Part shown: one piece after another, positions 1 through 8,448 of the stretch | Layout: each line of letters begins with the position of its first letter | How positions within the stretch are numbered: the stretch's first letter is position 1 | DNA from: Anaerolineales bacterium | GTDB lineage: Bacteria; Chloroflexota; Anaerolineae; 4572-78; J111 | Direction of reading: 5' to 3' | Length of the DNA: 18,736 nucleotides | Assembly: GCA_012032575.1 (NCBI GenBank) | Contig: JAAUSP010000080.1 | Coordinates: 1-18,736 of the forward strand | Notes under the pieces: model-generated | The model's input: the letters and a program-made list of their open reading frames with translations, nothing else | What the model was told of the DNA's origin: nothing | Databases searched by the model: none | Program-made: the position numbers and the translations under genes

Positions 1-1
1 A

Positions 2-739
2 GGCTTTGCAATCCTCTCTCGCAAAGAGAAGGCCCTCCGGGAAAGAGAAGCAAAGCTTAACGAGCAGACCAAACAGGTTCAAGAAGCTGTCGAAACCATG
101 GAACGGCTTAAACAAGACCCGTCAGCTTTTTTTGAATTAATGACCAAGTTTGGTTTTAAGCTTGAAGATGTCATCACAAAATCCGAAGCGCTTTATCGAA
201 ATGATCCCGATGCAATCGCCGTTCGAGGCGTTAAAGATGAAGTCGCGGAACTAAAAAGAAAACTTGCTGAAAAAGAAAAGAATGAAGCAAGACTTCACGA
301 AGAACAACAAATCTCAGAAGGCCGAAGTATGGTTAAAGAGTATGCGAAATCGAACAGCGACAAGTTCGAACTCATCAATGCCAAACAAGCCTTCGACCAG
401 GTTTTCGATGTAATGGTCGCGTATTTCGAGGAAACCAATGGTAAAATATTAAGCGAGCACGATGCATGCCTTTATGTCGAGTCCGAGCTCGAGAAAGAGG
501 CACAAAGAGAACTCGAATCTCTTCGGGGCTCAAAGAAATTCGCAAGCATTTTTGGTGGAAATGCAAATGAAAAATCACCGTCATTGGAAAAAGAAAAATC
601 AAAGCTAGCCTCTGTAATCGATCCTCTTGCTAATGGTCGAACATCGGTTATTCCTCAAAAAGGGGATAATGTATTAACAGAACAAGACAGAAAGGCAAAA
701 GCAATTCGTCTTATAGAACAATTAACAAGGGAGAATTAA
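2..739 (+). CDS. Capsid scaffolding protein, 3' part (5' end outside window)
   Basis: The reading frame is open from the first bases of the window, so the gene starts upstream; 245 residues are visible and the first ATG at 98 is internal, not the start. The protein is highly charged (Lys/Glu rich) and predicted to be mostly helical, with coiled-coil-like stretches near the visible N-terminus, around visible residues 75-105 and around 155-175. It lies seven bases upstream of the major capsid gene. In tailed phages this position, between portal and coat genes, is usually held by the scaffolding protein, which fills the procapsid and directs coat assembly. The C-terminus (last about 30 residues) is polar and basic, as is common for coat-binding ends of scaffolds. 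No protease motif is visible in the part seen. The function is inferred from position and composition; no diagnostic motif exists. Confidence 0.72.
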   Translation, partial: GFAILSRKEKALREREAKLNEQTKQVQEAVETMERLKQDPSAFFELMTKFGFKLEDVITKSEALYRNDPDAIAVRGVKDEVAELKRKLAEKEKNEARLHEEQQISEGRSMVKEYAKSNSDKFELINAKQAFDQVFDVMVAYFEETNGKILSEHDACLYVESELEKEAQRELESLRGSKKFASIFGGNANEKSPSLEKEKSKLASVIDPLANGRTSVIPQKGDNVLTEQDRKAKAIRLIEQLTREN

Positions 740-745
740 CATTCA

Positions 746-1963
746 ATGACACAGACAATAACTCTAATCGATGCCGTTTTAAAAGAACTTTATGATGGCC
801 AGGAATTAACAGACTTAACCTATGATAATCGACCATTTTTGGCCATGGTGCCGAAAGAAGGTGATTTCACGGGTCGTAGTTATCCGCTTCCTATCCTTTT
901 TGCCGGGGGAACCAACGTTGGCTCGACATTTGCCACTGCTCAAGGAAATGGCGGCTACGCTCGATACGACTCTTTTCTTTTGACTCGAACAAATTATCAC
1001 GGCATTGCAAGAATTGACGCAGAATCTGTCCTTGCCGCTAAACAAGGCCCTGGCGCCTTTATTGACGGCGTAAAAGGGGAGGTTGATGCGGTAATCAATA
1101 AAGTTTCCAATGACTTGGAAGCCTATATGTTCGGCGTGAACGGCATTTTGGGCCAACTCGACTCAACCTTAACCGTGGGCGCTTCGGTGACTGGCACCTT
1201 GTTAGACACCTCCGCCATCGTAAACTTTGAAGTTGGCGATGTCCTCGGGTCCATCTCAACCTCTGGCTCAAGTGAACGAGCCACAACCGCCATTGTGCAA
1301 CGTGTTGATCGGGATGCGGGAACCATTTTCGTTAATACCCAATGGACCTCCAATTTCTGGTTAACAAGCGATTACCTCGTGAAAGCGGGTTCTTATGCTT
1401 TGACCCCTGCCGGTCTTGGCGCTTGGATTCCGACCACAGCTCCTGCCGTTGGTGGCGCAAGCTTCTACGGTGTTGACCGCTCGGTCGATCCCGTTCGCTT
1501 AGGTGGTGTTCGAATTGACGGCTCATCTTTAGGAACCATCATAGAGACTCTTAACAAAGGTGTTCAACGCCTTGTTCGAGAGGGTGGCAAACCTGACGTT
1601 TGCTTCATGAATCCTGAAGACGTGGAAAGATTGCTTAACGAAATGGGAAGCAACAGAATGTTCACCAATGTGGACACCACTTCTGCCAACATTTTGTTCA
1701 AAGCGATTGAGGTTATGACTTCAAACGGTGCCGTCAAGGTGGTTCCTGCCGCTAAATGTCCAAAAGGTCGATGCTACCTTTTGACCATGAAGACTTGGGT
1801 TCTCAAGTCAATCGGCAAACCTGTTGACATTCAGACTTTTGACGGCCTCCGGGCCCAAAGAGTCTATAATGCTGACTCGCTTGAAGTTCGGGTTGCATTC
1901 CGAGGAGCCTTAGGCTGCAAAGCCCCGGGTTGGAATGCGGTCTTAACCTTGCCAACTGCTTAA
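746..1963 (+). CDS. Major capsid protein, HK97-fold type of podoviruses
   Basis: 405 residues, near the usual length for this coat family. It forms the icosahedral shell. Recognition rests on the order of familiar segments: N-terminal LTDLTYDNRPFLAMVPK (about residues 22-38) followed by a Gly/Ser-rich arm; the motif FEVGDVLG in the middle; YGVDRSVDPVRLGG at about 241-254; GGKPDVCFMNP at 280-290; and the C-terminal GCKAPGWNAVLTL. These are characteristic of a coat family frequent in marine and alphaproteobacterial podoviruses and prophages. The ATG at 746 follows GGGAG (729-733) by about 12 bases. It is coupled to the scaffold gene, seven bases upstream, and is followed directly by an intrinsic terminator, which fits a gene expressed more strongly than those downstream. 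No delta-domain-like N-terminal extension is seen, consistent with a separate scaffold. Confidence 0.92.
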   Translation: MTQTITLIDAVLKELYDGQELTDLTYDNRPFLAMVPKEGDFTGRSYPLPILFAGGTNVGSTFATAQGNGGYARYDSFLLTRTNYHGIARIDAESVLAAKQGPGAFIDGVKGEVDAVINKVSNDLEAYMFGVNGILGQLDSTLTVGASVTGTLLDTSAIVNFEVGDVLGSISTSGSSERATTAIVQRVDRDAGTIFVNTQWTSNFWLTSDYLVKAGSYALTPAGLGAWIPTTAPAVGGASFYGVDRSVDPVRLGGVRIDGSSLGTIIETLNKGVQRLVREGGKPDVCFMNPEDVERLLNEMGSNRMFTNVDTTSANILFKAIEVMTSNGAVKVVPAAKCPKGRCYLLTMKTWVLKSIGKPVDIQTFDGLRAQRVYNADSLEVRVAFRGALGCKAPGWNAVLTLPTA

Positions 1964-1991
1964 TTTCTCTTATAAGTTTCTGTTTTGCTCG

Positions 1992-2029
1992 CCCGCTCCT
2001 GTCTCTCCTGGCAGGGGCGGGTTTTTTTT
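1992..2029 (+). terminator. Rho-independent terminator after the capsid gene
   Basis: A 10-bp stem (1992-2001 with 2012-2021, one G-T pair) with a 10-base loop is followed at once by eight T residues (2022-2029). It lies 28 bases after the capsid stop codon. Because the downstream tail genes continue on the same strand, it probably acts as a partial terminator that lowers their transcription relative to the capsid gene. Confidence 0.87.
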
Positions 2030-2067
2030 ATTTGGCGGGAATACAAAAGAAAAACTATTTAATCAAC

Positions 2068-2093
2068 GAAGGAGTTGTGAATACGTCTCCTTC
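2068..2093 (+). promoter_or_regulatory. Inverted repeat in the 5' leader of the 129-residue protein gene
   Basis: GAAGGAG (2068-2074) and CTCCTTC (2087-2093) are perfect complements separated by 12 bases. In RNA this hairpin would hide a Shine-Dalgarno-like AAGGAG. No convincing start codon follows that AAGGAG at the right distance, so its role is unclear. It lies 30 bases before the ATG at 2124, whose own site is probably AAGGA (2106-2110). The whole 1964-2123 gap holds only the terminator, this repeat and AT-rich sequence. Confidence 0.35.
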
Positions 2094-2123
2094 TAAAATA
2101 TTAAAAAGGATGGATAAAATAAC

Positions 2124-2513
2124 ATGAGTTCAAAAATGAATTGGCGGATGAAGGCAAGTGAAAGAGAATTGGTGACCATTGCCGGTCATTTCGTGACTTC
2201 TGGAACAAACGGCGTGGTCATTGCACAGACAATCGGCCCAGGGAGCAATCCTGTCTCAGGATCTCGAACAGGCCTAGGTTTGTATACGTTAACTTTGGGA
2301 GATAGATTTCCAAGCTTGCACAGCTTTCAGTTTTCTGTCGGCTCTCCGACGGTGACTCCTTATAGGGCGCAGCTTGTTTCGTCTTCTGCCTCTGTGCAAC
2401 AGGGCACATTGACTCTTGGTTTGGTTTCGGGATCTTCAACAGCGTTTGGAGCCCCGACCACAGCGTTGACTTGTTCGTATACGCTGGTCTTAAAGAATAG
2501 CGCAGGAACCTAA
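2124..2513 (+). CDS. Small beta-rich virion protein, candidate head decoration protein
   Basis: 129 residues, no cysteine-based or catalytic motif apart from a single late Cys. Composition is rich in Ser, Thr, Gly and Val with alternating hydrophobic residues, so a beta-sandwich or barrel is likely. The segment GLYTLTLGDRFPSLHSFQ (about residues 51-68) is of a type I associate with small hypothetical virion proteins placed directly after the coat gene in podoviruses. The C-terminal third (SYTLVLKNSAGT) is also strand-like. It lies between the capsid and adaptor genes, with the terminator upstream, so a capsid-decorating or head-completion role is the best guess. The ATG at 2124 is preceded by AAGGA at a long spacing of 13 bases, suggesting moderate translation. 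The exact function is not known to me. Confidence 0.7.
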   Translation: MSSKMNWRMKASERELVTIAGHFVTSGTNGVVIAQTIGPGSNPVSGSRTGLGLYTLTLGDRFPSLHSFQFSVGSPTVTPYRAQLVSSSASVQQGTLTLGLVSGSSTAFGAPTTALTCSYTLVLKNSAGT

Positions 2514-2534
2514 TTTTAATTGGAGGGCTCTTAA

Positions 2535-3224
2535 ATGGCCAGAACGTATACGGCACTTCAATTAATCGACCAGGCTCTGACTCGGGCGGAGCAATCAGGC
2601 TCTAACTTTATTTCCCAAAATGAAGCTCTGGATTATCTGAACTCTGCTCGAGCGGAGCTGGATGAGTTTCTATATTCCGCCTACAATGGAGATTATAACT
2701 TAACCGATTATTCTTTAACCACGGTTGCAAATTCGGCTTCGTATGTTCTCCCGACAGATTTCTACCGTCTTTCGAATGTTGCTTTGCAGGAGGGAAATCG
2801 GTTCTATTCTCTTGATCGGATAAACATGAGGGAAAAAAACCGTATGAATAACTCCCTTTCTGCCTGGCCAAGAAACGCGGGTTATCGAATCGAAGGGACA
2901 GAAAGAATCACCTTCTTTCCAACCCCAAACAACGCTTCGACCATTATCATAACCTACCAACCCGCTCCGGCAATCATAATAGACACCTCGACCGTGATCC
3001 CCGATTATAACGGGTACTCGACGTTTATTGTGGACACCATTGCAATGAAGGTGGCCCTTAAGATGGAAATGTATGAACGGGTCGGCTATCTTAAAGCAAG
3101 CCGAGAAGAATGGAAAAAAGCAATCATTGAGAATGCCCAACAAAATGATTTAACGCAACCCGGCAAAGCCTTTATAAGGGGAGATGCTTGGTGGGATGAT
3201 GATTTTGATGGGGGCTATTGGTAA
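2535..3224 (+). CDS. Head-tail adaptor protein (podovirus connector type)
   Basis: 229 residues. The N-terminal part (about 1-60) is helical and fits phage adaptor proteins: TYTALQLIDQALTRAEQSG, then EALDYLNSARAELDEFLYSA. Next comes a strand-rich core with SYVLPTDFYRLSNVAL and a segment ending in ITFFPTPN, followed by a helical tail (DTIAMKVALKMEMYERVGY and on) and an aromatic-acidic C-terminus (AWWDDDFDGGYW). This order, helical bundle then beta core then helices, is that of adaptor proteins that bind under the portal ring and receive the nozzle. GGAGG (2522-2526) stands eight bases before the ATG. It is downstream of the coat gene and upstream of the nozzle-like gene, as expected. The stop overlaps the next start by one base, implying coupled translation. 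Confidence 0.8.
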   Translation: MARTYTALQLIDQALTRAEQSGSNFISQNEALDYLNSARAELDEFLYSAYNGDYNLTDYSLTTVANSASYVLPTDFYRLSNVALQEGNRFYSLDRINMREKNRMNNSLSAWPRNAGYRIEGTERITFFPTPNNASTIIITYQPAPAIIIDTSTVIPDYNGYSTFIVDTIAMKVALKMEMYERVGYLKASREEWKKAIIENAQQNDLTQPGKAFIRGDAWWDDDFDGGYW

Positions 3225-3973
3225 TGCTTTCGAGGGAGCAAGAGGAAGCTCTAAAAAAGATAATTGACGGCAAGTTCTTTAACGGGATATTGCTTCCAGG
3301 CATTAGGGTTTATGATGCGCCGACCAACGTTGCCCATTCATTGGGAAGAGCTTGGAATGGGTTTGTCATAACCAATAAAACAGGGTCTGTTGATGTCTTT
3401 GCCCCTTTAACCAATGTCCCAAAAGACAAATTCATTGTTTTACAGGCAAATGCAAATAACCCGATCACAGTTTCTCTAAGCACCGTTTCTGGGGCTACCT
3501 ATTTTGGTGAGCAATTTTGGATAACCTCGTCAGCTCTAACCCAAACTTTTTCAGGAACAACCATCGCGAATACAAAAGAGGCAATCGCTCTTAATAACAT
3601 AACACTCCCTTCGGGAACCTATCGTGTTGAAAGCCAATTTGCTTGGCGGAACTCCGCAGCAACAACATCTTTGCAATTATCTATGAGCGTAAACGGAGCC
3701 CAGGTTGGAGGTTTATTTAGGCAAGAATTGAGCGACACAAATGTTAATGAAAGGAATATTATTCATAGGGTTGATTATGTTGCGATCACTGGCGGAGTTT
3801 GTTCGTTTAGACTTGCAGGCTTTATGTCAGCCGCCTCGACAGGTTCGATGAACGATCGAAAGCTTACAATTTGGCGGACAGACTTTTCAACAGGAACATC
3901 CGGAGGAGGAGGGTCAAGCACGCTATTAACACCTTCGAGTGTTAATACTTTGATTGACTTGTATTTATTCTAG
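3224..3973 (+). CDS. Beta-rich virion protein, possible head-fibre or tail component
   Basis: 249 residues from the ATG at 3224, which overlaps the preceding stop (TAATG); a TTG at 3218 is in frame but less likely. A GGGG run (3210-3214) could serve as a weak ribosome site. Residues about 20-75 hold GIRVYDAPTNVAHSLGRAWNGFVI followed by strands ending in NPITVSL, a layout I associate with small podoviral structural proteins that contain an LGR-x-W/P-G signature. Residues about 95-215 look like a separate beta-sandwich (alternating strands with NITLPSGTYRVESQFAW). A Gly/Ser linker (about 225-232) leads to a hydrophobic C-terminal peptide LIDLYLF. The neighbours are adaptor and nozzle, so it is almost certainly a virion protein, but whether it sits on the head or tail cannot be told. 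Confidence 0.7.
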   Translation: MLSREQEEALKKIIDGKFFNGILLPGIRVYDAPTNVAHSLGRAWNGFVITNKTGSVDVFAPLTNVPKDKFIVLQANANNPITVSLSTVSGATYFGEQFWITSSALTQTFSGTTIANTKEAIALNNITLPSGTYRVESQFAWRNSAATTSLQLSMSVNGAQVGGLFRQELSDTNVNERNIIHRVDYVAITGGVCSFRLAGFMSAASTGSMNDRKLTIWRTDFSTGTSGGGGSSTLLTPSSVNTLIDLYLF

Positions 3974-3974
3974 C

Positions 3975-6900
3975 ATGAGAACCACGAGGCAACAAGTCAA
4001 TATTTCCTTTTTCAAAGGAATAGACACCAAAACGGATGATAAGCTTTTGCAGGATAAGTTTCTTTTGCTTGAGAATGCAGAGTTTGGCTTTCCTCAAGGC
4101 GTTCTCTCAAAACGAGCAGGATTCTCTCAGGTTTCGGCAAGCGGGTTAAGCGCCACCTTTGTTGACCAAGTTGTGGTCGGATTGGCTTCTCAAAAGAACA
4201 ACCTCTATGCCTTACAAGATAATCGAAGTCTTATTTATGATGCTCGTGGAGGAATCTGGAATACTCAAGGAAAAATTGGTGGGCTTAACACGTCATTGGA
4301 AACCTCTCCAATAATCCGGAATGATTATGACCAGACCAAGCAACAAATTGCTTACAATGGCAGCTCAGAACCTACCCTTGTTTTGAGCGCTTGGGAGGAT
4401 TCTCGGGGAGGCATTCGATACCAAATTGCAAACACCTCCGGCTCGATTATCGTTCCTGACCGAGAGTTGGTTTCTTCTGGAACCTTTCCAAAAGTTATCT
4501 ATCAATCCTCAAACTCAACCTTTTGGATTTTATACATTAGAGCTTCAACAATTCGAGGCCATTCGATCGCCGAAAGCAACCTTTATACCGCTTCGGCGGG
4601 AACAAACTTTATCAACTCGGTGACCTCAAGCGATTTATACGATGTCGACGCAATGGGTGGAACATCAAGATTTGCAATTGCTTATGTTGACACAACCAAC
4701 ACTCTTAATGCCCGGCAATACTCTTCGGCGGGGTCTCAGCTCGGGTTAAACATAACAACACAAACCGCCAGCGATGCAAGGCTTTTGAAAATAAAGACCC
4801 TTTCAACCTTGTCCGGTTCTCTGGTCGGTGTTCTTTATTCTTCGGGCACCATTGCGCGATTGGGTGTCTATAACTTTTCAGATTTTACGACCTTTCTCGC
4901 CCCAACTACAGTTTTAACCGCTTTGGATAACCAAACCTATAACGCCACAATGGCGGCCAGGGCGGGAACAAATATAATCGACCTTTTCTATGATCGGGTT
5001 TCTAACTCAACATCTCCAGATTATGCCCGAACAATCATTGGTTTGCAGGTTATGGACACCACAGGAAGCCTTGGCTATTCAACCACAGCGGGCTCACAAA
5101 TCTTTCAGGCTGGTGTCGGCCTTGCTGGGGATGCGGTTCACATAAACGGAAAGACCTTCATCCCCGTTGTCCACGAAAGCATAACCCGAACCGCAGCGCC
5201 TTTGATTGCCCCTCCTGTGCAATCAACCTGGTTTTTGCTCATGAACTCCTCTTCGGTGCCTATCGTTTCAACCAAGGCGTTTTATAGCGAAGCAGGACGC
5301 ATTGAGAGAAGCCATGGCATTCCCCCCGCCCATTCCCTGGTCTTCGGAGGAAAGGCGTTTATAGGGGCCGTGGCGAATCGTAAGGGGGCAATCAAGACAA
5401 ACCTTTCGGGTGCCTCTTTCTTCTCCCCTTTGGGCCTGACCGAAATGCGGGTCAATCTCGAGTCAACCCCGCAATCTGTCGAAGTCAATGACGCGATTTA
5501 TTTTGATGGCGGAATTGTCTCTTATAACGATGGTGCTCGAATGCAAGAGGTTGGCTTTCACTTAGCCCCTGACAACATTTCGGGAACCTCTTTCGGATCT
5601 GGAACAGGTGGAAGCGCCGGAGCGGGAACTTATGGTTACATTTTCACCTACGAAAGCATTGATAATCGAGGAAATAATACCCTTTCTGGAAGAAGCATTC
5701 CTTATTTCCTAAACGCAACAAGCACATTTTCGCACGTTTTATCCTTGTATAACACGCATTTATCAAACCGTCCAACGGGTTCGATTGTGACTCGATTCTG
5801 GAGAACCCAAGCAAATCAACAAGTTTACAAGCTTGTCTCCGAGAGAACTTCGACAGGGGATGGAGATTTAATCCAATTTTCTGACAACGTGAGCGATGCA
5901 ACCTTGGATGACAACCAATTGTTAAATACCCAAGAGCTTTCAAACATAAGCCCTCCCGCATCTCACGCAATTTGCAATCATAGAAATAGAGTTTTTGTTG
6001 CGGTTTCGGACAATGACAACGACATTTGGTATTCCAAACCAAAAGCGGTCGGTATTCCCGTCGAATGGGGGGAAAACCAAATAATTTCCTGCCCAAGCGA
6101 AGGAGGCCGCATAACAGGCCTAGCGTCTTTGTCGGGGTATTTGGTCATCTTTAAGAATGACCGGATTTACCTTGTCGAAGGTGAAGGGCCAGACGCAGCG
6201 GGAAATGGAACAGGATTTTATCCTCCCCAACTCTTGGCATCTGCCGATGTTGGTTGCATTTCGAAGCACTCAATTGTTTATTGCCCTCAAGGCGTCATGT
6301 TTCAGTCTCGAAGAGGCATCATGCTTCTTGATAATGGGTTAGGATTAAGCTTTATCGGAGCCCCCGTCGAAAGCTATACGACCGGAACGATCAACTCGGC
6401 GGTTCTTTCACCAGAGACAAACACAATAAGATTTACACTCTCTGGCTCGAGCTCACCAATGCTAACCTATGATTATTCCTATGGCTTTTGGAATACCTTC
6501 TCCGATAAAGGGGCAAGACACTCGGTCATGCTCTCTCCGGTCATTGGAAAGACAAATCATTTTGTTTTGCATACCGATTCGAGAAACCTCTTAAATCAGA
6601 ACATAACCAGCGCCTCTTGTCAGGATTATCTAGGAACAGGGTCTTCGGGATACTCATTAAGATTTACCACCGGTTGGATTTCTTTAAATCAAATCTCGGG
6701 GTACAAAAGAGTTCAAGAGGTTGCTTTTCTTGGAAAGGTTAAATCCTCCTCAAGGGTCCAAGTTCGCGTTTTCTATGACTTTAATGATTCTCAAGAGGAT
6801 TCAAGCCTGGACACTTATACAATCGATGTCTCCGCTCTATCTTCAGGAAATACCTTGTTCCGTGTTCCGATGAGAAAACAAGTCTGCTCAAGCATTAAGT

Positions 6901-7031
6901 TCGACGTGCGAGACATTGCCTCGACGGGAACCAATCCCCCGGATGGTGAAGGAATTGAATTGGCTGGGATGTCAATAATCTATCGTGGCCTTGAAGGGAT
7001 CTCTAAATCCCCTTGGCGAGGCAATAACTAA
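3975..7031 (+). CDS. Tail nozzle / stabilisation-type protein
   Basis: 1018 residues from the ATG at 3975, one base after the preceding stop; no good ribosome site is seen, so it is probably translated by coupling. A TTG at 3954 would add seven residues. The N-terminus FFKGIDTKTDDKLL, then NAEFGFPQGVLSKRAGF, is typical of podoviral nozzle proteins that seal the adaptor ring and form the short tail tube. A beta-propeller-like body follows. It includes MQEVGFHLAPDNISG at about 523-537, NRVFVAVSDNDNDIWYSK from 671, and the block starting VGCISKHSIVYCPQG at 759 that leads to MFQSRRGIMLL. It is about twice the length of the P22 gp10 type, so it may carry extra domains, such as the GTGGSAGAGTYGYIFTYES insert near 550-570. 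The function is assigned by family resemblance and position. Confidence 0.8.
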   Translation: MRTTRQQVNISFFKGIDTKTDDKLLQDKFLLLENAEFGFPQGVLSKRAGFSQVSASGLSATFVDQVVVGLASQKNNLYALQDNRSLIYDARGGIWNTQGKIGGLNTSLETSPIIRNDYDQTKQQIAYNGSSEPTLVLSAWEDSRGGIRYQIANTSGSIIVPDRELVSSGTFPKVIYQSSNSTFWILYIRASTIRGHSIAESNLYTASAGTNFINSVTSSDLYDVDAMGGTSRFAIAYVDTTNTLNARQYSSAGSQLGLNITTQTASDARLLKIKTLSTLSGSLVGVLYSSGTIARLGVYNFSDFTTFLAPTTVLTALDNQTYNATMAARAGTNIIDLFYDRVSNSTSPDYARTIIGLQVMDTTGSLGYSTTAGSQIFQAGVGLAGDAVHINGKTFIPVVHESITRTAAPLIAPPVQSTWFLLMNSSSVPIVSTKAFYSEAGRIERSHGIPPAHSLVFGGKAFIGAVANRKGAIKTNLSGASFFSPLGLTEMRVNLESTPQSVEVNDAIYFDGGIVSYNDGARMQEVGFHLAPDNISGTSFGSGTGGSAGAGTYGYIFTYESIDNRGNNTLSGRSIPYFLNATSTFSHVLSLYNTHLSNRPTGSIVTRFWRTQANQQVYKLVSERTSTGDGDLIQFSDNVSDATLDDNQLLNTQELSNISPPASHAICNHRNRVFVAVSDNDNDIWYSKPKAVGIPVEWGENQIISCPSEGGRITGLASLSGYLVIFKNDRIYLVEGEGPDAAGNGTGFYPPQLLASADVGCISKHSIVYCPQGVMFQSRRGIMLLDNGLGLSFIGAPVESYTTGTINSAVLSPETNTIRFTLSGSSSPMLTYDYSYGFWNTFSDKGARHSVMLSPVIGKTNHFVLHTDSRNLLNQNITSASCQDYLGTGSSGYSLRFTTGWISLNQISGYKRVQEVAFLGKVKSSSRVQVRVFYDFNDSQEDSSLDTYTIDVSALSSGNTLFRVPMRKQVCSSIKFDVRDIASTGTNPPDGEGIELAGMSIIYRGLEGISKSPWRGNN

Positions 7032-7050
7032 TTAAAGGAAGAAATAAATT

Positions 7051-8448
7051 ATGGGCTTTTTCGACGATGTAGGGAATGTGATCAAAGGTGCCGGCAAAAA
7101 GATTGGCGGTTCAATCGTGGAGGCGACCACCATTGATGAAGATGACCGACGCCGGGATGAGCAAGATGCCCAACAAGAGCAACGCCGTCGAGACGCCGAA
7201 GCTGCCCGAACAGAGGCAGGAATCATAGGCTCTCAACCCGGAGCACAAGATTTAAACTTTGTTAATTCACAGGATGCAGCCTATCGAAGAGCTCTTGACG
7301 CAGAGCGTGAAAGAAATCGAACACGATCCGCCCCTTCCGCAAGGCCCGTATCGGTTGGTCAGAACGCTCCGATAAACGATCGAGAGAACCAATTTAGAAC
7401 CGCTCAAATGGACTTGGTCGCCAAGCTTCAAGCTCAAGCCAACGGCCAGGGTCCAAGCCTTGCCCAAAATCAGCTCAACCAAGCAACCTCTCAAACGCTC
7501 AACAATGCCCTTGCATTGCAAGCGGCTCAAAGGGGCATGGGCTCTGCCTTGGCAGGAAGAAACCTCTTAAACGCTCAATCAAGCGCCTTGCAGCAAGCCG
7601 CAGGTCAAAGCGCGGATGTTCGCTTGCAAGAACAAATGGCCGCCCAAGGCCTTCTTGCGAATGTCTTAACCCAAGGTCGGGGCCAAGACCAGGCTGTCGA
7701 CATCGAGCAGGCAAGACAAAACCAAGCCGCAATTCTTGCCCAAGCTGGTTTTGATACACAACTCTCTATGGCCGATTTGTCTGCTCAATTGCAAACCCAA
7801 GCAGGTCTTGACCAAATGACCCAATTTCTCTTGACCCAAGGTTTTAACCAAAACGAAGCCGAACGAAAGGCTCGTGAGTTTGCTGCACAACTCGCCTTGC
7901 AAGAACGTCAAGGCTTTCTTAACGCTTCTATCCAAGGTGAGCAGCTTGCTCAACAGGATGAAAATGCCGATCGAGACTTTGCCGCAAAGCTTGTTGGAGC
8001 GGGTTCCTCGACCGTTGGAGGGGCTTTGGCCGTTGCCTCGGATATGAGGCTTAAGACAAACATTCAAAAAGTTCAAAATGGGCCCCTTGGCGTTCTGTCT
8101 CAAAATGTGAATAAGCTTCTGAGCGATAAAGAGGAAAAGAAGGAAAAAGAAGAAAAACCTTCAATTGAGAATATGCTCAAAAAACTCAAAGCTTATCGAT
8201 ATGAATATAAAGATGGCGAGAAACATGGCGAAGGAAAACAATTCGGTGTCATGGCCCAAGACCTTGAAAAAACCCCTGAAGGGAAATCAATGGTTAAGGA
8301 AACCAAAGACGGCAAAATGGTTGATGTCGGCAAGTTGGCCAATGCTGCCATGGCCTCGGTCGTTTCTATGCATGAAAAGCAAGAAGCCCTCGAAAGCAAA
8401 GTCTCAGAGCTTGTTAAGATAATGAAAGCCAAACGAAAGGAGAAATAA
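7051..8448 (+). CDS. Ejection-type virion protein with C-terminal S74 self-cleaving chaperone domain
   Basis: 465 residues. The N-terminus MGFFDDVGNVIKGAGKKIGG resembles small glycine-rich starts of phage internal proteins; residues about 30-320 are very rich in Ala, Gln and Asn and helical, with Arg/Asp-rich stretches near 30-55. From 330 the sequence turns into a peptidase S74 intramolecular chaperone domain: SDMRLKTNIQKV (S330, D331, R333-K335), a lysine/glutamate-rich insert at about 355-378, YRYEYKDGEKHGEGK, then FGVMAQDLEKTPEGKSMV (F398-V415) and a C-terminal coiled coil. In characterised S74 proteins the chaperone trimerises the upstream part and cuts itself off just before the conserved Ser-Asp region. 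AAAGGAAG (7034-7041) gives a good start. The gene is followed with no gap by the transglycosylase gene. Confidence 0.78.
   Translation: MGFFDDVGNVIKGAGKKIGGSIVEATTIDEDDRRRDEQDAQQEQRRRDAEAARTEAGIIGSQPGAQDLNFVNSQDAAYRRALDAERERNRTRSAPSARPVSVGQNAPINDRENQFRTAQMDLVAKLQAQANGQGPSLAQNQLNQATSQTLNNALALQAAQRGMGSALAGRNLLNAQSSALQQAAGQSADVRLQEQMAAQGLLANVLTQGRGQDQAVDIEQARQNQAAILAQAGFDTQLSMADLSAQLQTQAGLDQMTQFLLTQGFNQNEAERKAREFAAQLALQERQGFLNASIQGEQLAQQDENADRDFAAKLVGAGSSTVGGALAVASDMRLKTNIQKVQNGPLGVLSQNVNKLLSDKEEKKEKEEKPSIENMLKKLKAYRYEYKDGEKHGEGKQFGVMAQDLEKTPEGKSMVKETKDGKMVDVGKLANAAMASVVSMHEKQEALESKVSELVKIMKAKRKEK

Noticed and set aside
2032..2063. Possible promoter TTGGCG with TTTAAT after the capsid terminator
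   Set aside because: The spacing of 20 bases is too long and the -35 match is poor; not better than chance in AT-rich sequence.
1930..2127. 65-residue plus-strand frame across the capsid end and terminator
   Set aside because: It begins inside the capsid gene and reads through the terminator stem. A shorter GTG start at 2077 would end in an ATGA overlap with the next gene, but its AAGGAG is only two bases away.
3954..3974. TTG start giving a longer nozzle-like protein
   Set aside because: The seven extra residues do not resemble the family N-terminus; the ATG at 3975, one base after the preceding stop, is the better choice.
5644..6096. 150-residue open frame on the minus strand
   Set aside because: It lies wholly inside the nozzle-like gene, has no ribosome site and no recognisable sequence.
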